This document shows positions 8,588 to 16,797 of a DNA stretch of 64,000 nucleotides, in pieces (position 1 is the first letter of the stretch; each line of letters opens with the position of its first letter). The DNA is from Oscillospiraceae bacterium (GTDB lineage Bacteria > Bacillota > Clostridia > Oscillospirales > Oscillospiraceae), in the NCBI GenBank assembly GCA_017935145.1, contig JAGBIE010000001.1, positions 38,947-102,946 on the forward strand. Reading direction: 5' to 3'. The notes beneath the pieces are model-generated. The model was given only the letters and a program-made list of their open reading frames with translations. It was not told the DNA's origin and ran no database searches. A program made the translations under genes and the position numbers.

Positions 8588-9853
8588 TTAGACCAATTTC
8601 TTGCCGTTGGCCAAGAGGTACTTTTCAGCCTCGCCGCTCCACAGATTGTTGTGGGCTTTGACAATTTTGTCCAGTTCGGCATAGAGGGGGTCTTCCTTGC
8701 CCTTTTCTTCCAGTTCGGAAAGAGCGGTCAGGGGCATGGAGATTTGGTTGTAGATGAGTTTCTTGCCGCCGGGGATGTGGGGCAGGTTCAAAGTGGTTTC
8801 TACCACGCAGTCCAGACCACCAATGTGGGTCACCATGGCGGCGGGGTCAATCTTGCCCTCGTTCATCATGGCGATGGCTTCTCTCATGTCATCGGTGTTG
8901 CCACCGGAAGTGCCCACCAAGTGATGGTAAGCATAGTGAACATTGAAGAAGTTCATGGTGGCGCTGAAATTGGTGTCGGAAGGACCAGCAAAGAAGTTCA
9001 GACAGCCGTCAAAGCCCAAAATGGCATCGGCCTGTTCTACCACAGCACGGACGGGAGCGAAGCAAATCACATCGTCATAACCAGTGCCACCGGTAATGTC
9101 CATGAGCTCCTGCACGGGGTTTTCCACCTTGCCGGTGTTCACATAGCGCAGTTCCACACCGCAACGCTTGGCTTCTTCCACAGTGTAGATGCTGGCGGCA
9201 CGCTCCAAGCGGGCATCGTCAATATCCGTAACCACCAAGAGGGAGGGACGGCGGTCGCAGTGCAGGGCGTAGTCAATAGCGCCCAAGCCCATGGGGCCCA
9301 CGCTGGCCAAAAGGGCCATCTTGCCACCTTCCACAATGCCCATGGAGTGCTCATAAGAGCCGGGGACAGTGTGATACATGGCGTGGAATGTGCCGATGAT
9401 ACAGCTCATGGGTTCTGCCAAAGAGCCGTAGAAATAAGTGTCAGACTGGTAGGGGAGCAGGCAGTCCATTTCCAAGGTTTCCATGGGAATGTTGGCATAC
9501 AAACTGTCGCCACCGCAGTACTGATAGGAGTAGCCGGGGGCATCCAAACTGCCGTTGTAGAAGTGGGCGGGCTGAATGGCAAAGCCGTCACCGACTTTGT
9601 ACTTTTCTTTCCACTTGCCTGCAACTTCGATGATTTTGCCACAGAATTCGTGACCGATAATCACGGGGTTTTCTGCCACATCGTTGGGAACACGCTTGTG
9701 GTCGGGGCCCATGGATGCTGCCTTGTAACTGGACATGCAAAGGCTGTCGGAGATAATCTCCACACGGACACCATCTTGACCCAGTTCGGGCAGGTCAAAC
9801 TCTTCCAGACGCAGGTCTTTTACGCCGTAGAGGCGTACTGCTTTGTTTTTCAT
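8588..9853 (-). CDS. Zinc-dependent dehydrogenase, SorE-like (sugar-phosphate reductase)
   Basis: A 421-residue medium-chain dehydrogenase. It has the GroES-like N-terminal fold with zinc ligand Cys in SDSLCMSSYK, GHEFCGKI, and a nucleotide-binding fold (ASVGPMGLGAIDYAL, then VVTDIDDARLERA). There is no four-cysteine structural zinc lobe. Overall it resembles L-sorbose-1-phosphate reductase (SorE) and related proteins that reduce ketose 1-phosphates, rather than alcohol dehydrogenases proper. It is the last gene of the fucI operon and its ATG overlaps the PHP stop by four bases. Partnering the SDR upstream, it could form a reduce-then-oxidise pair; the substrate is inferred and untested. Confidence 0.75.
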   Translation of the reverse strand: MKNKAVRLYGVKDLRLEEFDLPELGQDGVRVEIISDSLCMSSYKAASMGPDHKRVPNDVAENPVIIGHEFCGKIIEVAGKWKEKYKVGDGFAIQPAHFYNGSLDAPGYSYQYCGGDSLYANIPMETLEMDCLLPYQSDTYFYGSLAEPMSCIIGTFHAMYHTVPGSYEHSMGIVEGGKMALLASVGPMGLGAIDYALHCDRRPSLLVVTDIDDARLERAASIYTVEEAKRCGVELRYVNTGKVENPVQELMDITGGTGYDDVICFAPVRAVVEQADAILGFDGCLNFFAGPSDTNFSATMNFFNVHYAYHHLVGTSGGNTDDMREAIAMMNEGKIDPAAMVTHIGGLDCVVETTLNLPHIPGGKKLIYNQISMPLTALSELEEKGKEDPLYAELDKIVKAHNNLWSGEAEKYLLANGKKLV

Positions 9854-10950
9854 TCTTCATTTCCTCCGTTTTCATGGTGGATGATTTGCCATGTGCTGGC
9901 AATCAAATTGGAAAATTGCTCGTCTTTCATCTTCTCAATGACAAAAGACTGGCGGGGGGAGTTAATATCTTCGCCACTGATTTGGAGCATGCCGTACTGC
10001 TCGCACAGAGCGCGGAGACGGTCAAGTTGCTGTGGCGTATTGCGCGTGGGCATGTAGGTGACAGCTTTGACGCCTGCTGTGGCGATCACCTCAAACAGCT
10101 CGTCCAAATAAGCGTCCTCAAAGGTCTGGGCTTTCTTATCGCCCGTGACGGACTGGGTCACATCACCCAAGTAGGCGTAGGCCAAGATGCCGTCCACCTC
10201 TTTGGCGAAGGCCACCATTTCTTGCAGGGTGGGGCACTCGTCTGTGGCGGGGATGAACACTTGGGGGATGCACTCTTTTTTGAGTTTACCCACCAAATCA
10301 TACAGTTCCAGCATGGAATCGTAATCCGTTTCCACCTTGCCACTGATTTTCTGCGCCAAAGCCAGCATCAGATGCCGTTCTGTTACACCGCCACCATCAT
10401 GGAACATGCTCAGGGGCAGGACATCTTTCTCAAAATCTAGGGTGATGCCGTCTTTTTGGTAGATTTCATTGATTTTTTCCACCATCTTGCGGTTGCGGGC
10501 GTTGCGCTTTTCCCGATAGGGGGCTAAAAACTCCTGCACACGCTGGATGTTCTTGTGGGGCACGCCATGCAGTACCATATAGCTTACCCCGATTTGGTCG
10601 GGATTATTGGTACGGCGGTCACGGAGGGATGTTTCTTTGTAGGAAACACGCATCTCCACGCCCACAGTGGTGGGCAGACCCACAATTTTACCCGCTTCCA
10701 CAAATTCTTCCGCACCGCCCATGGAATCGTGGTCCACAATGCCTGCGGTGCACAGACCCTCATTACGGGCGGCATAGACCGCGGCAGTGGGGGAGTAGGG
10801 GGAGAAAGAATAGGTGGTGTGAATATGATTGTTGATCATCCGCTGGTCCATGGGAGGAAACTGGGCGGTTTTTACCGCTTCCCGAAGGGCGGAAAGGCGC
10901 TCTTCTTTCGTTTCTGCATTGAGATGGCGGAGTAACTGATAATCCATCAT
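9850..10950 (-). CDS. PHP-domain protein
   Basis: A 366-residue protein with a polymerase-and-histidinol-phosphatase metal-binding domain. Motif I is NNHIHTTYSFSPYSP (residues ~40-54), followed by VDHDSMGG and GVEMRVS, which supply the usual His and Asp/Glu ligands. Later histidines (MFHDGGG; HGVPH) complete a likely trinuclear site. PHP proteins hydrolyse phosphate esters or phosphodiesters, so a sugar-phosphate phosphatase is the natural guess, but the substrate is unknown. It sits between the SDR and the zinc dehydrogenase with tight spacing (11 nt and a 4-nt overlap), so it belongs to the same pathway. ATG 10950 is 9 nt after GAGG. Confidence 0.8.
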   Translation of the reverse strand: MMDYQLLRHLNAETKEERLSALREAVKTAQFPPMDQRMINNHIHTTYSFSPYSPTAAVYAARNEGLCTAGIVDHDSMGGAEEFVEAGKIVGLPTTVGVEMRVSYKETSLRDRRTNNPDQIGVSYMVLHGVPHKNIQRVQEFLAPYREKRNARNRKMVEKINEIYQKDGITLDFEKDVLPLSMFHDGGGVTERHLMLALAQKISGKVETDYDSMLELYDLVGKLKKECIPQVFIPATDECPTLQEMVAFAKEVDGILAYAYLGDVTQSVTGDKKAQTFEDAYLDELFEVIATAGVKAVTYMPTRNTPQQLDRLRALCEQYGMLQISGEDINSPRQSFVIEKMKDEQFSNLIASTWQIIHHENGGNEE

Positions 10951-10961
10951 AACTTTATGCC

Positions 10962-11837
10962 TCAGTGGAGCATGGCCTGACCGCCGGTAACGGCAATGGC
11001 CTGACCAGTTTCAAAGGTCTGTTCCACAGCATACAAAATGGCCTTGGCCACATCGGAGGGCAGACAGCCACGATGGATGGGGGACTTGCTCAGGTAGAAT
11101 TCCTTCACATCCTCCACGGTCTTTGCACCGGGAACTTTACCTGCGTTGAGATACTGCACAAACAGACCGCGTTCGGGATCGCTCCACAGAGGTCCATCGT
11201 AGAAGTTACCGGGGCAGATGGCGTTGACCTTAATGTTATAGGGGCACAGTTCCAGCGCAAAGGACTGCACCAGACCGATACCACCGAATTTGCCACCGGC
11301 ATAGGCGCTGTTTTTGTTAGAGCCCTGCAAGCCGGATTTGGAGTTGATGGAGATGATATCACCCATCCAGTTGTGGTCGGCTTCATACTGGGCGCGCATG
11401 ATTCTCTGAGTGTACTTGACGCAGGTGAAAAATGCGGTGTAGTTAATGGCGGTGACGAATTCAAAGTCCTTCTTTTCCAGTTCATCCAAACTGCCTGCTT
11501 TCAGCACGCCTGCGTTGGAGACCAAAAGGTCCAGACCGCCAAATTTTTCCACCGTGGCGGTAATCATCTGCACAACACTTTCTTCGTCAGCTACATTGAC
11601 CTTTACCGCAAAGGCGCGTTCGCCCATTTCTGCGGCCACGGTCTTGGCCAGTTCTTCATTCAGGTCGGCAATGACCACGCAAGCGCCTTCGGCATAGAGG
11701 ATTTCCGCAATACCCTTGCCAAAACCCTGTGCGCTACCCGTCACGATGGCAATTTTGCCACCTAAACGACCTGCGACAGAGGCGCGATTATGGACATTTT
11801 GCGCCGCAATGGCTTCCCATTTGGACATATCAATCAT
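10962..11837 (-). CDS. Short-chain dehydrogenase, SorD-like (sugar-phosphate dehydrogenase)
   Basis: A 291-residue classical SDR. The NAD(P) motif is VTGSAQGFGKGIA (near residue 33), followed by the acidic residue in IADLNEE (favours NAD+), then VSNAGVL, catalytic Ser in ISINSKSG and YAGGK (Y-x-x-x-K). The C-terminal VTGGQAM is typical. Length and context resemble sorbitol-6-phosphate 2-dehydrogenase and arabitol-phosphate dehydrogenases. It lies 20 nt downstream of the kinase, and AGGAG is nine bases before ATG 11837. It may reoxidise the polyol phosphate made by the neighbouring SorE-like enzyme; this is inference. Confidence 0.8.
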   Translation of the reverse strand: MIDMSKWEAIAAQNVHNRASVAGRLGGKIAIVTGSAQGFGKGIAEILYAEGACVVIADLNEELAKTVAAEMGERAFAVKVNVADEESVVQMITATVEKFGGLDLLVSNAGVLKAGSLDELEKKDFEFVTAINYTAFFTCVKYTQRIMRAQYEADHNWMGDIISINSKSGLQGSNKNSAYAGGKFGGIGLVQSFALELCPYNIKVNAICPGNFYDGPLWSDPERGLFVQYLNAGKVPGAKTVEDVKEFYLSKSPIHRGCLPSDVAKAILYAVEQTFETGQAIAVTGGQAMLH

Positions 11838-11857
11838 GTTTATTCACTCCTAATCCG

Positions 11858-13306
11858 TTATTCTGCGGGGATGGTCTTAATTTCGAAACTGTCTCGCACC
11901 AAATCTCTGGCATGCTGTAGGTTTTTTAGTTCACCCTGCGCCACCATCTGCACCAAAATGTTGCCGATGGCAGTGCCCTCCACAGGGCCTGCATAGACAG
12001 TGCGTCCCGTGGCTTTGGCGGTAAGACGGTTTAAGTACATATCCTGACAGCCACCACCCACAATGTTGATGGAGGTGTAGGTTTTGCCCGTGAGGACTTG
12101 CAGGCCCTCAATGGCCTTGCAGTAGCACTGCACGAGACTCTTGTAGGCACATTGGAGCAGTTCGCCGATGGTCTCAGGCACGGGCTGACCCGTCTCACGG
12201 CATTCTGTCTTGATTTCTTCAATCATGCTATCGGGGGAGAGGAAGCGGTCCTTGTTTACGTCGATGACGCTGGGGAAATCCTCTGCCGATTCTGCTTCGC
12301 GAATCAAATCGGGGAAGGACCACTGCTTTTCGGCTTTCTTTCGAGCCTCACCCTTTTGCACATAGTCTGTGCCGTTGAGTTCGCGGCGGATAGACTGGAT
12401 AATCCACAAGCCCATGATGTTCTTCAGGAAGCGATAACGCCCCCATGCGCCACCCTCGTTGGTGAAGCCCTCTTTTTGAGCCTCTTCTGTGGTGATGGGC
12501 ACTTCGTTTTCCACGCCCAAAAGACTCCAAGTACCGCTGGAAATATACACAGCGTTGTCATCCTTAGCGGGAATGGTGAGGAAAGCCGAGCCTGTATCGT
12601 GACAGGCGGCAAGAATCACCGTAGTGTCAAAACCCACCTCATCCCGAATTTCGGGGCGGAGGTTACCTACCACCGTACCGGGCATCTGCGGTTGCAGGAA
12701 CAGGGATTTTTTCAGCCCCAAGGTGTCAAGGAGTGCTTCATCCCACACCTTGTCCTTGGCATTGAGCATGCCACTGGTGGAGGCGATGGTGTATTCATTG
12801 ACCTTTTTGCCTGTGAGGAGATACAGATAGTAGTTGGGGGACATAAGCAGGCAATCTGCTTGTTCCAACTGCTCGGGATGCTCCCGTTTGAGAGCGGTGA
12901 GTTGATAGATGGTGTTGTAGGGGGCTTTTGCAATGCCCGTGAGGGTGTAGAGGTCTTGGAAGGAGATACTCTCCTCCACCACCTTGTCCATACCCTCGGT
13001 GCGGTCATCCCGATAGGCAACTGCATCGCCCACTTCGTTTCCGTCTTTGTCTAAGAGGAAGAAGTCCACGCCCCATGTATCGATGGAGAGGGAAACGGGG
13101 ATTTTTCCCGCGGTTTTGCAGGCCTTGAGACCATCGATGATGCCGTTGCGGAGATTTTCCACATCCCAACAATCGTGACCGTTTTTCCGCACTTGCCGAT
13201 TTTCAAAGCGGTGAATTTCTTCCACCGTGAACTTGCCGTTCTGCACATAGCCCAGCACATGCCGACCCGAAGAGGCGCCGATATCAATTGCCAGATAATA
13301 CTGCAT
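11858..13306 (-). CDS. FGGY-family kinase, rhamnulokinase (RhaB) type
   Basis: A 482-residue carbohydrate kinase. The N-terminal ATPase motif is DIGASSGR (residues 8-15), followed by SIDTWGVDFFLL, the RhaB-type GVD segment, and YRDDRT. The C-terminal half has the phosphate motif SSGTWSLLGVE and the adenosine motif GGGCQDMYLNRLTA. RhaB-type kinases phosphorylate 1-position ketoses such as L-rhamnulose. Next to fucI the likely substrate is L-fuculose or D-ribulose, made by the isomerase. It is the second gene of the operon, with AGGAGG before the ATG and a hairpin in the 103-nt gap from fucI. Confidence 0.85.
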   Translation of the reverse strand: MQYYLAIDIGASSGRHVLGYVQNGKFTVEEIHRFENRQVRKNGHDCWDVENLRNGIIDGLKACKTAGKIPVSLSIDTWGVDFFLLDKDGNEVGDAVAYRDDRTEGMDKVVEESISFQDLYTLTGIAKAPYNTIYQLTALKREHPEQLEQADCLLMSPNYYLYLLTGKKVNEYTIASTSGMLNAKDKVWDEALLDTLGLKKSLFLQPQMPGTVVGNLRPEIRDEVGFDTTVILAACHDTGSAFLTIPAKDDNAVYISSGTWSLLGVENEVPITTEEAQKEGFTNEGGAWGRYRFLKNIMGLWIIQSIRRELNGTDYVQKGEARKKAEKQWSFPDLIREAESAEDFPSVIDVNKDRFLSPDSMIEEIKTECRETGQPVPETIGELLQCAYKSLVQCYCKAIEGLQVLTGKTYTSINIVGGGCQDMYLNRLTAKATGRTVYAGPVEGTAIGNILVQMVAQGELKNLQHARDLVRDSFEIKTIPAE

Positions 13307-13365
13307 GGTGATGACCTCCTGCGGAGTAGTGTTTATGAAAAATACCTTATGAAAAGAACGCCGTG

Positions 13366-13397
13366 GGCAGCCCCCTCACAGATGAGAAGGGGCTGCC
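13366..13397 (-). other. Stable hairpin between fucI and the kinase gene
   Basis: GGCAGCCCC (13366-13374) pairs with GGGGCTGCC (13389-13397), with an inner CTCA/TGAG helix. There is no T run after it on the minus strand, so it looks like an mRNA processing or stability element rather than a terminator. It may protect the 3' end of the fucI message and lower expression of the genes downstream. Confidence 0.5.
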
Positions 13398-13409
13398 ATG
13401 GCAAATAAA

Positions 13410-15239
13410 TTATTTGTACAGAGGACCGTAGGTGGCGCAGGCGCGATAGTCCTGACCTTCCTTGTCCATGCCGAATGCATTCCAAGCGGCGGGACGATAG
13501 ATCTGATCTTCGGGCACGTTGTGCATGCACACGGGGATACGAAGCATGGAGCACATGGTGATGAGGTCAGCACCGATGTGACCGTAGGAGATAGCACCGT
13601 GGTTGGCGCCCCAGTTCATCATGACTTCGTAAGCGCTCTTGAAGGGAGAACCTTCCTTGCCATCGCAACGAGGAGCAAACCAGGTGCAGGGCCAAGTGGG
13701 GTTGGTGCGTTCCATGAGCGCATCAGACACCTTGTCGGGCAGGTTCACAGTCCAGCCTTCGGCAATCTGCAGCACGGGGCCCAGACCCTTGACCAAGTTC
13801 AGACGAATCATGGTGCAGGGCATTTCGGCCTTGGTGGTGTAGTGGCTGCTGAAGCCGCCGCCACGGAAGTTGTCAAAGCCGGCTTCGCACCAAACGGTAG
13901 CATCGGTCATCTTCTTGATGTCTTCGTCAGTGACTTCCCACCACTTCTTCATGATGGCGTTGCCCTTTTCATCGGTGCAGACACCGGAAGCATCCAAGCA
14001 GGCGGCGCCGGAGTTCAGCAGATGGATGATACCATCGGACTCTTTGGCCTTGCCCTTGAGCTTGTAGCCGGTAACACGCTGGGTGGCCTCGCCGGACCAG
14101 TAGGTACGCACGTCAGCGAAAATCTGAGCGCGATGGGTCAGCAGGCGCATCATCAGCATGCCCATGCCGTTGAGAATGTCATTTTCTGTGGCCAGAGTGA
14201 AGGGTTCACGAGCGCCTTCATAGTCAAAGGTGGAGGAGAGGAGTGCTTCGGGATAGTCGCAGTTGGGCCAATGGTCGGTCCACTGTCTCTGACCCTGGAA
14301 ACCACCGGCGATGGCATTGTGGCCAACCTTTTCTTCCTCAAATGCATCGGGGAGGTTGGGGTTGCCAGCCATGAGGTCCTTGATGATGCAGTACATCTTC
14401 ACGGTGAACTCCCACTGCTTTTCCTTCTCTTCGGGAGTGAACTTAATCTTGCGGGTTTCACCCAAGAACTCTACGGATTCGGGGTTATCATCGCGACCCT
14501 CTTTGCAGTGTTCCTTGGTCCAAGCCAGTGCCTTCTGGAATTCTTCTTCGTTGTAGATGCCTTCTTCCATGCGGCGGAGGATTTCCACCTCGTCCACGGA
14601 TTCTACACGCATGCCGAAATATTCTTCCATCACGCTCTGGTCCATGATGGAACCAGCGATACCCATGCACTGGGAGCCAATCTGCAGGTAGGACTTGCCA
14701 CGCATGGTAGCAACAGCCACAGCGGCACGGCCGAAGCGGAGGAGTTTTTCCTTCACGTCTTCGGGAATCTGGGTCACCTGATCGCGGTCCTGCACTTCAT
14801 GACCATAGATGCCAAATGCGGGCAGACCCTTCTGGGCATGACCTGCCAAAACGGCGGCCAAATACACAGCACCGGGACGCTCTGTGCCGTTGAAGCCCCA
14901 AACACCCTTGATGGTGTGGGGGTCCATATCCATGGTTTCAGAGCCGTAGCACCAGCAGGGGGTGACGGACAGGGTGATGGACACGCCTTCCTTCTTAAAC
15001 TTGTTAGCGCAGGCAGCGGCTTCGGGCACACGGCCGATGCAGGTGTCTGCCATAACAACTTTCACGGGTTCACCGTTGGAGTAGAACAGGTTCTCCTCAA
15101 AAAGCTTCTTTGCAGCTTCTGCCATAGCCCAAACCAGGGGCTCCAAACTTTCGCGGAGCATCATGGGGCCACGGCGACCGTCAACAATAGGACGGATGCC
15201 AATGACGGGATAATCGCCAACGTATCTGTTCTTTGCCAT
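13410..15239 (-). CDS. fucI: L-fucose isomerase
   Basis: A 609-residue L-fucose/D-arabinose isomerase, close to the family length of about 590-605. It interconverts L-fucose and L-fuculose (and D-arabinose with D-ribulose) using Mn2+. Recognisable are the N-terminal YPVIGIRPIVDGRRG, the conserved VTPCWCYGSETMDM, and GFQGQRQWTDHWPN, plus a C-terminal HNVPEDQIYRPAAWNAFG. The start at 15239 is chosen because GGAAGGAG lies 8 nt upstream; a start 18 nt earlier is less good. It is the first gene of the operon, divergent from an AraC-type regulator. Since no aldolase follows, which sugar is used in vivo is open. Confidence 0.95.
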   Translation of the reverse strand: MAKNRYVGDYPVIGIRPIVDGRRGPMMLRESLEPLVWAMAEAAKKLFEENLFYSNGEPVKVVMADTCIGRVPEAAACANKFKKEGVSITLSVTPCWCYGSETMDMDPHTIKGVWGFNGTERPGAVYLAAVLAGHAQKGLPAFGIYGHEVQDRDQVTQIPEDVKEKLLRFGRAAVAVATMRGKSYLQIGSQCMGIAGSIMDQSVMEEYFGMRVESVDEVEILRRMEEGIYNEEEFQKALAWTKEHCKEGRDDNPESVEFLGETRKIKFTPEEKEKQWEFTVKMYCIIKDLMAGNPNLPDAFEEEKVGHNAIAGGFQGQRQWTDHWPNCDYPEALLSSTFDYEGAREPFTLATENDILNGMGMLMMRLLTHRAQIFADVRTYWSGEATQRVTGYKLKGKAKESDGIIHLLNSGAACLDASGVCTDEKGNAIMKKWWEVTDEDIKKMTDATVWCEAGFDNFRGGGFSSHYTTKAEMPCTMIRLNLVKGLGPVLQIAEGWTVNLPDKVSDALMERTNPTWPCTWFAPRCDGKEGSPFKSAYEVMMNWGANHGAISYGHIGADLITMCSMLRIPVCMHNVPEDQIYRPAAWNAFGMDKEGQDYRACATYGPLYK

Positions 15240-15341
15240 AAGTAAAACTCCTTCCAAATATATAAAATAAATTTGTTTTTTTTGAATGGGGAGCGGGTGG
15301 CAAAATGTGCCAAAAACCCATCCTCATACATTACTAAATAC

Positions 15342-15371
15342 ATCATACCGCAAAGGGCGGTATTTTTCCAA
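15342..15371 (-). promoter_or_regulatory. fucI promoter overlapping an inverted repeat (operator candidate)
   Basis: On the minus strand, -35 TTGGAA (15366-15371) and -10 TATGAT (15342-15347) are 18 nt apart. Between and over them lies a 7-bp inverted repeat, ATACCGC (15345-15351) and GCGGTAT (15357-15363). A second palindrome, TTGGACTTGTCCAA, lies at 15386-15399 further upstream. Either could bind the divergent AraC regulator or another repressor; no binding data can be read from sequence. Confidence 0.6.
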
Positions 15372-15426
15372 TGTTGACAATAAACTTGGACTTGTCCAAA
15401 ATAAACTTTTTTCTCGCTCAAACCCC

Positions 15427-15455
15427 TTGCAAAAGGCTGCGCGGTGGATTATACT
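15427..15455 (+). promoter_or_regulatory. Promoter of the AraC-type regulator gene
   Basis: TTGCAA (15427-15432), 17-nt spacer, TATACT (15450-15455), 41 nt before the start codon at 15496. Confidence 0.7.
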
Positions 15456-15495
15456 AAAAAGTGTAGAAATCCACGTATTATAGGAGAAATTGCCC

Positions 15496-16281
15496 ATGTT
15501 TGACTATCTTACCACCAACCATTATGGCCGATGTGTCAAAAATAACGATTGGTATCTCAAATCTTTTGGTGTCAATCGCATTCATTATATTCATCAGGGG
15601 CACTTGTCCATTATGTTGGATAATACCCGTTACGATTTGCAACCCCAGCGCATTTATCTCTTCCCGCAAAACCTGAAATTGGAACTGCTTTTGACGGAAG
15701 ATACGGAGGTGGACCACACCTTTTTTGATTTCTTTACTCTGCCCGCCATCCGCATGGATACCCTTATGGAAATTGACCCCAAGGAGCATCCTGTCATCGA
15801 AAAAGCCGCCCAAATTCTCTTCGATTTGGCGGAGCAATACCAGACCTACCCCTCCATGCAACGGAACGAATACAGCGACTTGGTGGAGTCTTATCTGCGG
15901 AATCTTTTGACTTTAATGGATAAAACATTCCCCATTCCGCTCATTACCGATGCCCGCATCAATGCCGCGCTGGACTACATCCACAAGCATTATAGCGAGG
16001 AATTGACCCTAGAGACCCTCACGGAAGTGACCAATTTGGAGATGAACTATTTCATCCGCCTGTTTAAACAGACGGTGAACATGACCCCCTACCAATACAT
16101 TAAAAAATACCGCTTCAATGTGGCCCTTTCCATGATGAAACAGGGGCACTCCATGGGGGAAACCGCCCTTGCCATCGGCTATAGCGATGCGGTGTCCTTC
16201 TCCCACGGGTTTAAAAAATACTTTGGCAAAGCCCCTTCGGAATTTTCGCCCCGTAAAGGATTGAAAAAAGGCGGTTTTTAA
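15496..16281 (+). CDS. AraC-family transcriptional regulator
   Basis: A 261-residue regulator. The N-terminal ~150 residues look like a cupin-type sugar-sensing domain (HYIHQGHLSIML; LFPQNLKLELLL). The C-terminal ~100 residues carry two helix-turn-helices, ending with the AraC signature ALAIGYSDAVSFSHGFKKYFG. ATG 15496 is preferred because TAGGAG is 9 nt upstream; a TTG six bases earlier is too close. It is divergent from fucI and is the obvious candidate activator or repressor of that operon. After the gene there is a near-terminator stretch (AAAAAAGGCGGTTTTTAAACCGCC) ending the message. Confidence 0.9.
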   Translation: MFDYLTTNHYGRCVKNNDWYLKSFGVNRIHYIHQGHLSIMLDNTRYDLQPQRIYLFPQNLKLELLLTEDTEVDHTFFDFFTLPAIRMDTLMEIDPKEHPVIEKAAQILFDLAEQYQTYPSMQRNEYSDLVESYLRNLLTLMDKTFPIPLITDARINAALDYIHKHYSEELTLETLTEVTNLEMNYFIRLFKQTVNMTPYQYIKKYRFNVALSMMKQGHSMGETALAIGYSDAVSFSHGFKKYFGKAPSEFSPRKGLKKGGF

Positions 16282-16439
16282 ACCGCCCATCATAATCAGT
16301 ATAGCAAATCGCAAGAAGAGTGTCAATAATATCTTGTGCATATTAACGGAAATCTGCGAATTATACGAAAGAAACTCGTGCAATTTGTACAAGTTGCCAT
16401 ATTGCAAAATGGGAAAAATCGTGTTAATGTATAGACAAG

Positions 16440-16735
16440 GAAAGGGTGATACCCGATGTACAGTTAACATAGAGGCTCAAAATACAGGTTGAGTCACCCT
16501 GGACAACTTTCCATCTGAACTGGATGCAAATCCAACAAACAGAATCTCCTGTATGAGAAAAAATGAGTAAAGCGGTTTAAATAATTTGAGTTGTTTGGAT
16601 GTAATTGAAAGGGAAGAGGAAAGTAGGTCCCCGAAACCGCAGAAAGAGAGGTTAATCACAGATGTTAGATATCAAGAATTCACAGAAATAACCCTTGACT
16701 TGTCGTAAAGAAGGCAGTCAAGGGTTATTTCTTTG
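16440..16735 (+). ncRNA. Probable structured non-coding RNA, class not recognised
   Basis: The 516-nt gap between araC and trkH has no plausible reading frame but dense base pairing. AGGGTGA (16443-16449) pairs with TCACCCT (16494-16500) around an inner CTCAA/TTGAG hairpin. TGGAT-GCAA-ATCCA (16521-16534) is a GNRA hairpin. GCGGTTT (16572-16578) pairs with AAACCGC (16634-16640). ACTTTCC (16506-16512) can pair with GGAAAGT (16618-16624), and CTCAAA (16476-16481) with TTTGAG (16585-16590), which would be pseudoknotted. A 15-bp hairpin (16686-16730) followed by CTTT ends the unit. I see no 6S, SRP, tmRNA or RNase P core; the raiA class should be tested. Plus strand is favoured by the T-rich tail. 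Confidence 0.5.
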
Positions 16736-16760
16736 GATTCTTACCCTCAAATGATGCAGA

Positions 16761-16796
16761 AAAGTCCCGTTTTCCTGTGGAAAACGGGACTTTCTT
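16761..16796. terminator. Terminator of trkH-trkA operon
   Basis: A 15-bp stem, 16761-16775 with 16779-16793 (AAAGTCCCGTTTTCC arm), around loop TGT. It lies just before the trkH stop codon on the minus strand and is symmetrical. Confidence 0.85.
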
Positions 16797-16797
16797 C

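Noticed and set aside
13398..15245. A 615-codon plus-strand frame opposite fucI
   Set aside because: It mirrors fucI almost exactly in extent and shows no domain, so it is a shadow.
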